Of a stretch of 8,116 nt of DNA, positions 1 to 7,259 are shown in pieces (positions within the stretch are counted from its first letter, which is position 1; each line of letters opens with the position of its first letter). Location of the stretch: assembly GCA_964481475.1 (NCBI GenBank), contig CAYZTG010000029.1, positions 1 through 8,116 of the forward strand. The letters run 5' to 3'. This DNA is from DUQU01 sp964481475 (lineage in GTDB: Bacteria; Bacillota_I; Bacilli_A; Acholeplasmatales; UBA5453). The notes under the pieces were generated by a model. It worked only from the letters and a program-made list of their open reading frames with translations, was not told the origin of the DNA and ran no database searches. Made by a program: the position numbers and the translations under genes.

Positions 1-1
1 T

Positions 2-889
2 ATTTTCATATTCCTTCACCGTTCTTTCTAGTTTTTCAACTGTTAAATTGGGATTGTTTGTTTGATTTGATTCTAATGTAATTTTTGCTAAAGCATTCCC
101 ATACTTTAGTGGATCAAAATTATTTATTTTGGCATAGATTACGCCTGATAGAAATGCATCTCCAGCTCCTGAAGTATTTTTAATATTACTTTGAAGTGGT
201 CTTAGATGACAAATTCGATCTTTTTCCCCGTAATAACTCCCTTTAGCTCCATCTGTAATAAAGACTTCTTTTAATCCACGTTCAAGTAAAATCTTAATTA
301 GCGCTTCAGCTCCTAATTCAGTTCCTACTAGCGTTTGGGCCTCTAAGAGATTACATTTAATACCATTTAATTTATGAAGATGTGGTTTAAATTTTTTAAC
401 TTTAGTAATTGAGATTGCTTCTGCATAAATTGGCTTATCGCAATTATTAGTAATATATGAAATAGTTTCATTATCTAAGTTGGAATCAATAATTATTAAA
501 CCATATTTATTAAAGTCAATATTATCTTTTAAAAACTCAACCGATAAATTATTAATAATTTTCATGTCATTAATCCCAACAAAGAAGTCGTCTTCTTCGT
601 TAAAAATTGCTAAGTAGGTTGAAGTTTTTTCATTTTTAACATTTGGTGTAATTATCTTTAATCCAATATTGTTAAAGTGATTTTTGGCTTGATGGCCAAA
701 ATCATCATCACCAATAGCCGTTAAAAAAGTTGTGTCAACATTAAGTCTTACTAAATTTTCAGCAATGTTTTTACCAACACCACCGACTGATGTTTCTACC
801 TTGCCAATATTAGAGTTATAAAGTAATAAATCTTCGGATACTAAACCATTAATATCAATATTTGTGCCACCTATTACTAAAACTTTCAC
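2..889 (-). CDS. psuK: Pseudouridine kinase (PfkB/ribokinase family), 3' end cut by window edge
   Basis: This PfkB-family sugar kinase most likely phosphorylates pseudouridine to pseudouridine 5'-phosphate in the cytoplasm, the first step of pseudouridine salvage; PsuG then splits the product into uracil and ribose 5-phosphate. The 296 visible codons show the N-terminal IGGTNIDI strand, the PfkB signature GGVGKNIAENL (residues 36-46) and the ATP/catalytic motif GAGDAF (241-246, catalytic Asp244). Features I recall from E. coli PsuK are present: NIDxxG, GGVGxNIAxNL, the TSxYL and INDM segments, and a C-terminal TNNPNLT. Only about 5-15 residues should be missing. The start is GTG at 889, with an AGAAGG ribosome binding site at 898-903, 8 bases upstream; the nearby ATG at 894 hits TGA after two codons. 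It has its own promoter-like region and lies downstream of another gene's terminator. The kinase family is certain; pseudouridine as substrate is a strong inference. Confidence 0.85.
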   Translation of the reverse strand, partial: MKVLVIGGTNIDINGLVSEDLLLYNSNIGKVETSVGGVGKNIAENLVRLNVDTTFLTAIGDDDFGHQAKNHFNNIGLKIITPNVKNEKTSTYLAIFNEEDDFFVGINDMKIINNLSVEFLKDNIDFNKYGLIIIDSNLDNETISYITNNCDKPIYAEAISITKVKKFKPHLHKLNGIKCNLLEAQTLVGTELGAEALIKILLERGLKEVFITDGAKGSYYGEKDRICHLRPLQSNIKNTSGAGDAFLSGVIYAKINNFDPLKYGNALAKITLESNQTNNPNLTVEKLERTVKEYEN

Positions 890-907
890 TTCATCACCTT
901 CTTTTAT

Positions 908-926
908 ATTATACCATTATAATGGT
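908..926 (-). promoter_or_regulatory. Promoter region of psuK with a 14-bp palindrome
   Basis: Reading the minus strand, two TATAAT hexamers occur at 916-921 and 908-913. The second is preceded by TGG, giving an extended -10 element. No good -35 is seen for either. The 916-921 hexamer gives the more sensible leader, about 20 bases, with the ribosome binding site intact. This hexamer sits inside the perfect palindrome ACCATTATAATGGT (913-926), which could be a repressor site or simply a chance result of AT-rich sequence. Confidence 0.45.
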
Positions 927-951
927 TTAATATTTTTACATTTTGTTAAAT

Positions 952-976
952 AAAAAAACTCACCAACCGGGTGAGT
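952..976 (-). terminator. Rho-independent terminator of the broken lipoprotein gene
   Basis: On the minus strand, ACTCACC pairs with GGTGAGT (7 bp) around a 5-base loop, followed directly by a run of T. It lies 44 bases after the TAG at 1021-1023. This supports 1021 as the original end of the lipoprotein gene, rather than the in-frame TAA at 1195. Its stem is unrelated to the three shared terminators elsewhere in the window. Confidence 0.85.
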
Positions 977-1020
977 CTTAATATATAAGTAATTAAAATC
1001 TTAATCGTTTTCTATTCTAT

Positions 1021-2594
1021 CTAGGAAAACGTAAATGAACCATCACTATTTTTAGTAATGTTTATAGATGCAGCAACTGAATTGCCAAATTCACCATAGC
1101 CTCTTAAAACTATTTTAATAGTTTGAGATGCCGGTCCCCAATTTAATCCAGTTAGACGGAAAGAGACTTTTGTATCTGCAATCGAGGTTTGTGATTAATC
1201 AACTTTGCTTTGATCCCAATAATAAAGCAAGTAAGCTGGTTGTCTATTAGTTGGGGCATCGTTAGCAACACGGTTAAATTGTAGAAAATATATGCCTTCT
1301 TCTTCAACGATTGTAAATCCATTTGGAGTTTGAAGTAGTGGAGCTTCTTTAGTTGAAATTGAAAATTGGTTATCAGAGTTTCTATTTGCATAAAGAACTA
1401 GACTACGTTCTCCTGCTGAAACTATAACTTTAGTATGGTTTGAGACAAGATGTGCGGTTCCTGTTCCTACAGCAACTAGTTTTATTTCTGGCGTATACGA
1501 GATTGTCTTATATTCATCAATTTGAACATCATATCTGGTCACACCTTGAACTGGTTCCCATTTTAAGGTGCCATCAGAACCCAAACTAATAAACTTAATT
1601 GCGTTTGGATCATCTTCATACATCGCGGTAACAACTAAGTTTGTTGTTACACTATTAAACTCGGTATCCCAACCAGTAAATACGTAATTATCTCTTGATG
1701 GTTTTTCTGGTGGTATAGCCGCTTCGCCGTGTTTTGTGGTAGTTTGCTTTAATATCTTATCGTCCCAATCTTTGAATACTACACTATACTCTTTCTTTTC
1801 AAAAACAGCGTTAAAATCAGTATTAACTTTGATATTATCAAGTGGTTTATCCCACCCTATAAAATTATAACCTTCTTTTGTCGGAGTTTTAGTAGTCGTT
1901 GCATTACCATCATATGGTACTGCAACTTCTTCAAGTACTACTCCGTCAGCTAAGAATCTAACTTGTAGAGTGTTTTTTTCAAATACAGCATAAGTTTTAA
2001 CATTACTTTTAACTTGTTTATAAGATGGTGACCACTCTTTAAATGTATGTCCTTCTTTACTAGGAGCTTCTGGTGGAGTTCCATCACTGCCATACTTAAC
2101 TTGTTCAGTTTTTACTATTTCATCTTCAACATAAAATGTAACTGTATATGTATTTATTTCATAGGATAGCGTGATATCTAAATCACTTTTAATATTTTCA
2201 AGTGAAACACTATATCCAGTAAACGTATAGCCTTCTTTTTCAAGGTTTTCAGGTGGAGTCGCATTTTCTCCATGTTTAACTTTTTGAGTTTCAAGTACTA
2301 TCTCGTCTTGTAAAAAGCGTACCGTTTAGCTTTTTATCTCAAAAACAGCTGTAACAACTGTATCTTTTTCAATCTTTTCAAAAGATACATCCCATTTTAC
2401 AAATTCTTTTCCTTCTTTTTCTGGTACTACTGGTGGGTTGCTTTTTTACCATGACTAACGACTTCCGTTATTAAAATGGTTCCGTCTTCATCTTTAAAAA
2501 CAACTGCGTATTGATCCTTTTTACCATCACAAGATACTAAAAAGATAACAGCTATAACTAATACTAAAAACCTTATCGGCTTTTTTAACATCAT
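1021..2594 (-). pseudogene. Broken lipoprotein gene with InlB B-type (Flg_new/Listeria-Bacteroides) repeats
   Basis: This was a secreted surface lipoprotein of about 524 residues. The start at 2594 (MMLKKPIRFL) has AAGGAG 5 bases upstream. A hydrophobic signal ends in the lipobox LVSC (Cys22). Five repeats of about 60 residues follow, beginning near 2513, 2325, 2152, 1965 and 1788. They share the pattern VxF.D....L....V.HG..A.PP..P.KEGY.F.GW typical of Flg_new/InlB B-repeats. From about 1620 the tail (LKWEPVQGVTRYDVQID) looks like a fibronectin-III-like beta domain. Three lesions break it. The first frame runs only 55 residues and stops at TAG 2427-2429; one extra base near 2435-2447 restores HGKKATPP or HGKKSNPP. 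An in-frame TAA at 2326-2328 replaces the tyrosine found at this place in other repeats. A second TAA lies at 1195-1197, after which 57 sensible residues lead to TAG 1021-1023. Adding one base gives exactly 525 codons. The longest unbroken piece could still make a fragment, but without its signal peptide. Confidence 0.85.
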
Positions 2595-2599
2595 CTTCA

Positions 2600-2670
2600 C
2601 TCCTTTATATCATAATTGTCTAATCGTATAATTGTGGATTAATTATAACACTATTACTAATATTATTCAA
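2600..2670 (-). promoter_or_regulatory. Promoter and ribosome binding site of the broken lipoprotein gene
   Basis: On the minus strand, a -35 TTGAAT (2665-2670) is followed after 17 bases by a consensus -10 TATAAT (2642-2647). The strong ribosome binding site AAGGAG lies at 2600-2605, 5 bases before the ATG at 2594. The expression signals therefore look intact although the coding frame is broken. Confidence 0.6.
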
Positions 2671-2705
2671 TCTCAATTGTAATTAGTTTTATGATATTCC
2701 CAACT

Positions 2706-2739
2706 AATATAAAAGGCCTGATACAAAAGTATCAAGCCT
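2706..2739 (-). terminator. Terminator of the MBG-repeat lipoprotein gene; shared terminator family, copy 1
   Basis: In the minus-strand transcript, AGGCUUGAUAC pairs with GUAUCAGGCCU (11 bp including one G-U pair) around the loop UUUU. The stem-loop spans 2714-2739 and is followed by UUUUAUAUU. It lies 30 bases after the stop at 2770. The same stem recurs at 5735-5760 and 8087-8112. Confidence 0.88.
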
Positions 2740-2769
2740 CTTTGTTATATTTTGTACTATATTTTAAAA

Positions 2770-5586
2770 TTACTTACGATCAATAGGTTCCGTAACTTTA
2801 GTAATTAAGTTCAGACGATAAAATCTTTTTGTTGATTTACTATAATAATACAAATAATCACCAACAATATGCATTTCTATCGCTAATCCATCTCCTTCTT
2901 TGCTTTCGTATAATAAAACTTCTTCAGTTCCATCTATTTTAACTTTATAGACTCCATTTTTCTTAGACGATGATGTTGTTTCATTTGTATAATAAATATA
3001 GCCGTCTTTTAAAATGAAACTAATTGGATCGATGCTAGATATTAATCTTTTATCTTCGGTTCCATCTAATTTAATATGAGATAGATATTTATAGCCTAAT
3101 ACGACTTCGCGATAATACATCTTGTCACCAGCAATTACAAACCAGTCGGTTTTTTTAGTTCCTAACCTAGCTATATTCTCTAGCTTCCCGTCTGCCGCAA
3201 TGTCAGCCGACCAAATTTCATCAACGCCTGCTCCTTTTATAAAATAAAGTTTGTTGTTATGAATAGTTAAATGATGAGAGTTATATTCGTAAACTTCTTC
3301 CTCAATTGATAAATCGCTTAACGATAATCTAACAATCGCAGTTCCAACACCTGTGGCGTTACCCTTAACGTAGTACAAGTTATCGTTATGAATAACGACA
3401 TCTCTTGCATCATTTTTAGAAATCATTTGTGGTAGACCGCCTTCTCTTAGGTTAACCATATATAAATCATTATTTACTAACCAAGTTACAGCGTTGTAAT
3501 ATAAAATACCGTTAATAATAGAAAATGATTTAACTGTTTCGCTCGTTACTCTAATATTTTTATTAGTTTTAGTATCATAATAGAATAATGCGCCATCAAT
3601 TGAGTTGTTAATATAGTAAATGCGATCATTCCAGACAAAGCTTTCAAATTTAGAGTTAAGTTGAGTTGAAGTATCTTCTGGTGGAGTAAAACCTTCCATC
3701 AAATCAACATAAGTTTTATCATTAACATTAAATTTTAAAACATGACTATTAGCAACATTATAAAATAAAATGGTGCTGTCGTTTAAAGCATATAACGATG
3801 AGACATTATATTCAGTATCATATAATTTTTCACCTGGCAGATTACTATCTTCGGTTTTTAATCTCGATACACGATATAATCCTTTGCCAAAGATTTGAGT
3901 ATTAATCATATCATGATTTGAATAGTAAATATAATTTCCAGCAACTGTTAAAAATTTTGCATTATCACTTGTTAATTTAATTACGTTACCTGTTGATAAA
4001 TCCAGTTTTGATAAATAATCACCAGCCAGTTTGTTAACAGTGAAATATAATGAATTGGAGTGATGAATAAGTTCTTTTATTTTTTCATCAAGAACAAGTG
4101 TGCCTGCATTTGATGAAATAAGTTTGCTAATTTTATATAACTTATAATCTTCTTTACCATTTGCAAAGTAAAGATCATCTCCAACTAAAGTTAAAAATTT
4201 AGCTTTTCCTTCAAATAATTGAACAGGGACCGGTTCCTCTGCGGTTAGGTCTAATTTATAAATGCCAGATTTTTCATTAGTTAAGCGGTTAACAACATAA
4301 TATAAAATGTCACCCTCTGAGATTAAATATTCAGCATTAACACTTAAAATAGTTTGGGAAGATGTCCCGTCAAAAGATTTGATAGATGAGGATAATAATC
4401 CTTGTGAAACATAATATAGTTTGTTGGTAACGTTAGTAAAATACTTGGCATAATCATAATTTACTCTTGTTAATTCATTATTTTGATGTTTATATAAATA
4501 ATCATTATGTAGGCCATTATTAAAGTAGATAGCATTATCAAAAGATGTAATGAACCATTCTTTATCTTGTGGTTTAATTGTTAAATTAGCGACTAGAACT
4601 AACGTTCTATATCCTAATTTAGAAAGAGTTGCTTTAACTTCATATTTTCCTGTTTCAATGGCTTTATTGTTACCGTTTGGAGTATCAACTGAGCTATATT
4701 TAACTAAAGTTCCTTCCGGTGTTGTTCCGGTTATCACTATTTCATGTTCAGTGGTGTCATAATAAGCAGTTTTATTGTTAAATGTAATGCCTGTAAATTC
4801 TTTTAGTTCTTCTTCAGTAATTTTTAATACCGCTTGTAGTGTTAAAGTTTCATAATTCTCTTTGGAAATAACGACTGTAACATGATAAGAACCAACATTA
4901 GTCGCTTTATTAGTTACACCTTCTGTAGTCGATGAATAAACTACACTAGTTCCTTCCGGTAATGTACCATCAATAGTTATTTCATGCTCAGATCCATCAT
5001 AAATTACAGTTTTATTGGAAAATGTAATTCCGCTAAATACTAATTGACCGGTTTGAGAAATCGTTAATTTAGCTTTTAAGGTTATAGTTTCATATCCTTT
5101 ACCTGATAATGTAGCTGTTATATTATATTCGCCAACTTCACTAGTTGAATTTGTAACACCACTAACATCAGATTGATAAGAAACTGCAACACCTTTTGGC
5201 AAAGTGCCACTTACGCTTAATTCATGAACATTTCCGTCATACATTACTGTTTTATCAGCAAATGTAACTCCAGTTATCTTCATTCCTTTAATAATTAGTT
5301 TAGCTTCTAACTCCAGTGGTTTATAACCTTCTCCGCTCATTTTTGCGGTTACTTTATGTTCGCCAACATCAATTTGTTCGTTATTTAGATATTCTAAATT
5401 AACACCTTCTGGCAAAGTTCCAGAAATCTCTAAAGAATGAGTTTGCCCATCATAAGTAACTGTTTTATCAGCAAATGTAATTCCACTAATTTCTTTTAGT
5501 TCTGCTGGTGGATTACTTCCCGGTCCACAGCCGACAATAAGTACTGCAAAGGATAATAATAAAAATAATAACACGGTTCTTTTCAT
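2770..5586 (-). CDS. Surface lipoprotein with four MBG-type repeats and a propeller-like C-terminal region
   Basis: This 938-residue protein is probably anchored to the outer face of the membrane by lipid. A Lys/Arg start and a hydrophobic stretch end in the lipobox IVGC, with Cys20 as the modified residue and a Gly/Pro/Ser/Asn linker after it. Four tandem repeats follow at about residues 33-99, 102-177, 183-257 and 263-337. Each reads GITFxxKTxxYD...HExxxxGTxPEG....VGxYxVxAxxSxxGYxxLxLxAxLxI, the pattern of MBG-type Ig-like beta domains common in bacterial surface proteins. Residues 345-938 hold many short units of the kind DxLYYxxxxxxxxxIYKLDLxxxx, as in DUF5050-type beta-propellers. No enzyme motif is seen. 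A binding, adhesion or envelope-sensing role is inferred; the ligand is unknown. The stop is TAA and a terminator follows at once. The start is ATG 5586, since TAA lies in frame two codons upstream, but no strong ribosome binding site is next to it (see leader entries). Confidence 0.9.
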   Translation of the reverse strand: MKRTVLLFLLLSFAVLIVGCGPGSNPPAELKEISGITFADKTVTYDGQTHSLEISGTLPEGVNLEYLNNEQIDVGEHKVTAKMSGEGYKPLELEAKLIIKGMKITGVTFADKTVMYDGNVHELSVSGTLPKGVAVSYQSDVSGVTNSTSEVGEYNITATLSGKGYETITLKAKLTISQTGQLVFSGITFSNKTVIYDGSEHEITIDGTLPEGTSVVYSSTTEGVTNKATNVGSYHVTVVISKENYETLTLQAVLKITEEELKEFTGITFNNKTAYYDTTEHEIVITGTTPEGTLVKYSSVDTPNGNNKAIETGKYEVKATLSKLGYRTLVLVANLTIKPQDKEWFITSFDNAIYFNNGLHNDYLYKHQNNELTRVNYDYAKYFTNVTNKLYYVSQGLLSSSIKSFDGTSSQTILSVNAEYLISEGDILYYVVNRLTNEKSGIYKLDLTAEEPVPVQLFEGKAKFLTLVGDDLYFANGKEDYKLYKISKLISSNAGTLVLDEKIKELIHHSNSLYFTVNKLAGDYLSKLDLSTGNVIKLTSDNAKFLTVAGNYIYYSNHDMINTQIFGKGLYRVSRLKTEDSNLPGEKLYDTEYNVSSLYALNDSTILFYNVANSHVLKFNVNDKTYVDLMEGFTPPEDTSTQLNSKFESFVWNDRIYYINNSIDGALFYYDTKTNKNIRVTSETVKSFSIINGILYYNAVTWLVNNDLYMVNLREGGLPQMISKNDARDVVIHNDNLYYVKGNATGVGTAIVRLSLSDLSIEEEVYEYNSHHLTIHNNKLYFIKGAGVDEIWSADIAADGKLENIARLGTKKTDWFVIAGDKMYYREVVLGYKYLSHIKLDGTEDKRLISSIDPISFILKDGYIYYTNETTSSSKKNGVYKVKIDGTEEVLLYESKEGDGLAIEMHIVGDYLYYYSKSTKRFYRLNLITKVTEPIDRK
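4573..5496 (-). repeat. Four tandem MBG-domain repeats within the lipoprotein gene
   Basis: The four repeat units of about 205-240 bp are related at DNA level as well as protein level. Units 1 and 2 share a 22-base identical block (5459-5480 and 5246-5267). Units 3 and 4 share AGTTCCTTCCGGT (4948-4960 and 4708-4720). This indicates growth by tandem duplication, and the repeat number could change by recombination. Confidence 0.8.
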
Positions 5587-5615
5587 AGCTTATACTCGTT
5601 GCCAAAAAATGGCAA
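5583..5615 (-). CDS. Possible 10-codon leader ORF coupled to the MBG lipoprotein
   Basis: A TTG codon at 5613-5615 lies 5 bases after AAGGAG (5621-5626), the only strong ribosome binding site in this leader. From it a frame runs (M)PFFGNEYKL and ends at TGA 5583-5585, overlapping the lipoprotein ATG as ATGA. This layout is typical of translational coupling and would explain why the ribosome binding site is about 34 bases from the ATG. It is too short to support by coding content, so it could be chance. Confidence 0.3.
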   Translation of the reverse strand: MPFFGNEYKL

Positions 5616-5616
5616 C
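5598..5616 (-). promoter_or_regulatory. Leader hairpin between ribosome binding site and start of the MBG lipoprotein
   Basis: On the minus strand, GTTGCCA pairs with TGGCAAC (7 bp) around a TTTTT loop, just after AAGGAGAAAG and 11 bases before the ATG at 5586. It could control access to the start or bring the distant ribosome binding site closer. It is not a terminator, because no T run follows the stem. Confidence 0.5.
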
Positions 5617-5650
5617 CTTTCTCCTTCTTATATTTCTTATTTATATTTTC

Positions 5651-5679
5651 ATTATACCATTTTTAAAATTAGTTGTATA
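5651..5679 (-). promoter_or_regulatory. Promoter of the MBG lipoprotein gene
   Basis: The minus strand shows a consensus -10 TATAAT (5651-5656) preceded by TGG, an extended -10. The -35 TATACA (5674-5679) matches TTGACA at 4 of 6 positions, with a spacer of exactly 17 bases. Transcription would begin near 5644, giving a leader of about 58 bases that carries the ribosome binding site and hairpin. Confidence 0.65.
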
Positions 5680-5730
5680 TGCCTGTTTTTCTTTTTTAAA
5701 AAAATTATTAAATTCACAAGTTAACTAATT

Positions 5731-5760
5731 AAAAAGGCCTGATACAAATGTATCAAGCCT
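5731..5760 (-). terminator. Terminator of the Fic gene; shared terminator family, copy 2
   Basis: This has the same 11-bp stem as copy 1, with loop AUUU on the minus strand, and is followed by UUUUU. The stem-loop covers 5735-5760, 38 bases after the Fic stop codon. It may also end read-through transcripts from the hydrolase gene, which has no clear terminator of its own. Confidence 0.88.
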
Positions 5761-5798
5761 TATTATTAAAATTACCTATATTTAGTAGTGACGTGCCT

Positions 5799-7022
5799 TT
5801 AGAATAATAACATGTTTTTGTTTAATTTAAATAGTTTAACTTTTTTATCTTCCGATGTTTCTAGTATTTCTAACTCTACTAAACTATTTAATAATCTTAA
5901 GCAATATTGTTTTGTAAATTGATCGTTAGTAAAAGAGTTATAGTCTTTCCAACTAAAATAATTGTTATCTAAACTAGAAAGCCCTAAAACCGCTTTAATT
6001 GCGTTTTCTGTTGATCTTTGTAAGATAACACCTTTATTTTTATATTTTTTTAAAATATGATAATAATTAATATATAATTTAGAATAACTCAAAATTATAC
6101 GACTAATATATTCTAAAAAATAAGTGATATCATTATTCATCTGTCTTGAATTGATAATCGCGTTATAATAATTCTTTTTATTTAAGTTATTATTAATGGC
6201 TTCATTTGCTAACATTAAACTAAATGAAGGAGCGTTTTGATAGTTATACCAAAATGATAAAACACGAGCCATTCTACCATTAAAATCAAAGTATGGGTGA
6301 AGCAAAATTAAGTAATAATGAATGATATGTGATGCGATCAGATGTTCAGATAAAGTTTTTTCTTTATTGATAAACGTTATTAAGTCGTTCATTAATTGCG
6401 GCAGCAATTTATGATTGATACCTTTATCAACTACAGTGCCGTTTGAATCGACAATGTCAACTTCATCATGTCGGTAATAGTTGCCCGATAATAATTTCTC
6501 TTGTTCCGTTAAACTTTTTTTAGATAATATGTTGTAAAGATTAAAGATGTTTTCTTCGGTTATTTTATTATTTTTAACAAATTCATAACCTAGTAGCATA
6601 TTTTTAACAATAATATCATTAGTATTAGTAATATCGTCATAATTAGTGCTACTTAGTTTTTCAATTTGAGCTCTCGTACTTCTTATTCCTTCAATCGATA
6701 AATTAGATTCTATTTCTGAAAAAATGAATCCATTAATTATTTCAGACTCATCGAAGTTGAAATATGACAATAACTCTGAATTTCTAATTAGATCATGACT
6801 GCCTAAAAAATCCATCATTATTTTTTCATTATTCCAATAAAGTAAATTTCTACCCAATTGATCTTTTAAATTAATCTTTAAAAAGCTATCATCAGTAAGT
6901 TTATGTTGTTGAATTAACTGTAATTCATCATTTTTAAACCCGTACTTATAAATTAAGTCAGATCGAGTAGGATAATAATCAAGATTATTACAGATTTTTT
7001 TAAATTCTAAATATTTATCCAT
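5799..7022 (-). CDS. Fic-domain protein (putative AMP/nucleotide transferase) with C-terminal winged-helix-like region
   Basis: Fic proteins usually transfer AMP from ATP to a hydroxyl group on a target protein. The protein has 407 residues from ATG 7022. This start is preferred over the in-frame GTG at 7031, because GAGGTG (7029-7034) is then a ribosome binding site with 6-base spacing, whereas the GTG lies inside it. Residues 1-100 are a helical N-terminal extension. IEG at 110-112 resembles the inhibitory helix of class II Fic proteins, (S/T)xxxE(G/N), but has Asn where Ser/Thr is usual. The flap region follows (SGNYYRHDEVDIVD, about 179-192). The core motif HPYFDFNGRMAR (242-253) keeps the catalytic His242 and NGR, but has Phe in place of the first Gly of GNGR. 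The last ~75 residues look like a winged helix, as in Fic proteins that bind DNA. The stop is TAA. The promoter carries a duplicated operator-like repeat, so autoregulation is plausible. The target is unknown. No antitoxin gene is adjacent. Confidence 0.87.
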   Translation of the reverse strand: MDKYLEFKKICNNLDYYPTRSDLIYKYGFKNDELQLIQQHKLTDDSFLKINLKDQLGRNLLYWNNEKIMMDFLGSHDLIRNSELLSYFNFDESEIINGFIFSEIESNLSIEGIRSTRAQIEKLSSTNYDDITNTNDIIVKNMLLGYEFVKNNKITEENIFNLYNILSKKSLTEQEKLLSGNYYRHDEVDIVDSNGTVVDKGINHKLLPQLMNDLITFINKEKTLSEHLIASHIIHYYLILLHPYFDFNGRMARVLSFWYNYQNAPSFSLMLANEAINNNLNKKNYYNAIINSRQMNNDITYFLEYISRIILSYSKLYINYYHILKKYKNKGVILQRSTENAIKAVLGLSSLDNNYFSWKDYNSFTNDQFTKQYCLRLLNSLVELEILETSEDKKVKLFKLNKNMLLF

Positions 7023-7036
7023 TGTTAGCACCTCAT

Positions 7037-7099
7037 TTTTAGTTTACAATAGTGTTTACAATAAGTCAACATTTTAGTTTACAATAGTGTTTACGATAA
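7037..7099. repeat. Two 28-bp direct repeats with GTTTAC half-sites over the Fic promoter (likely operator)
   Basis: Two copies (7037-7064 and 7072-7099) differ at only one base (A7060 against G7095) and lie 35 bp apart. Each contains GTTTACAATAGTGTTTAC, that is two GTTTAC half-sites with a 12-bp period, giving half-sites at 7042, 7054, 7077 and 7089. Copy 1 covers the -10 and spacer of the Fic promoter and copy 2 lies just upstream of the -35. This is the layout of a repressor site with two binding units. The Fic protein's own winged-helix-like end is the obvious candidate binder, but that is inference. Confidence 0.65.
7041..7069 (-). promoter_or_regulatory. Promoter of the Fic gene, embedded in a repeat
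   Basis: On the minus strand, the -35 TTGACT (7064-7069; 5 of 6 matches) and -10 TAAACT (7041-7046; 4 of 6) are separated by exactly 17 bases. Transcription would begin near 7034 and give a very short leader. The spacer and the -10 are made almost wholly of one copy of the repeat described at 7037-7099. Confidence 0.6.
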
Positions 7100-7259
7100 C
7101 GTATTTTTTACACTGCATTTTATCAATCAATTTAATTATTAATTTCTCTAGTCATATTGATATTTTTTATGTATGGCCGATTTATAATTGATAAATTTTT
7201 AATGTATCTGTATATCTTATGATGGAACAAAATATTAGAATATCTTGAAAAATCTATAA
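7100..7259. other. AT-rich spacer after the hydrolase gene
   Basis: Between the Fic operator repeats and the end of the hydrolase gene I see no gene, no RNA-like structure and no convincing terminator. The only hairpin is an AT-only 5-bp stem at 7232-7243. Transcripts of the hydrolase gene may therefore run into the Fic gene. Confidence 0.5.

Noticed and set aside
1152..1391. Minus-strand open frame of 79 codons
   Set aside because: It lies in another frame of the broken lipoprotein gene. The overlapping frame carries the domain-like sequence, and this one has no ribosome binding site or recognisable pattern.
2326..2328. TAA recoded as a sense codon (tyrosine) in the lipoprotein gene
   Set aside because: TAA ends the MBG lipoprotein and Fic genes normally, and a frameshift in the same gene points to decay rather than recoding.
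4550..4762. Plus-strand open frame of 70 codons
   Set aside because: It is antisense to the MBG repeat region of an intact lipoprotein gene, with no ribosome binding site or recognisable motif.
7232..7243. Hairpin as terminator of the hydrolase gene
   Set aside because: It is an AT-only 5-bp stem with a 2-base loop and only a short T run, too weak to support.
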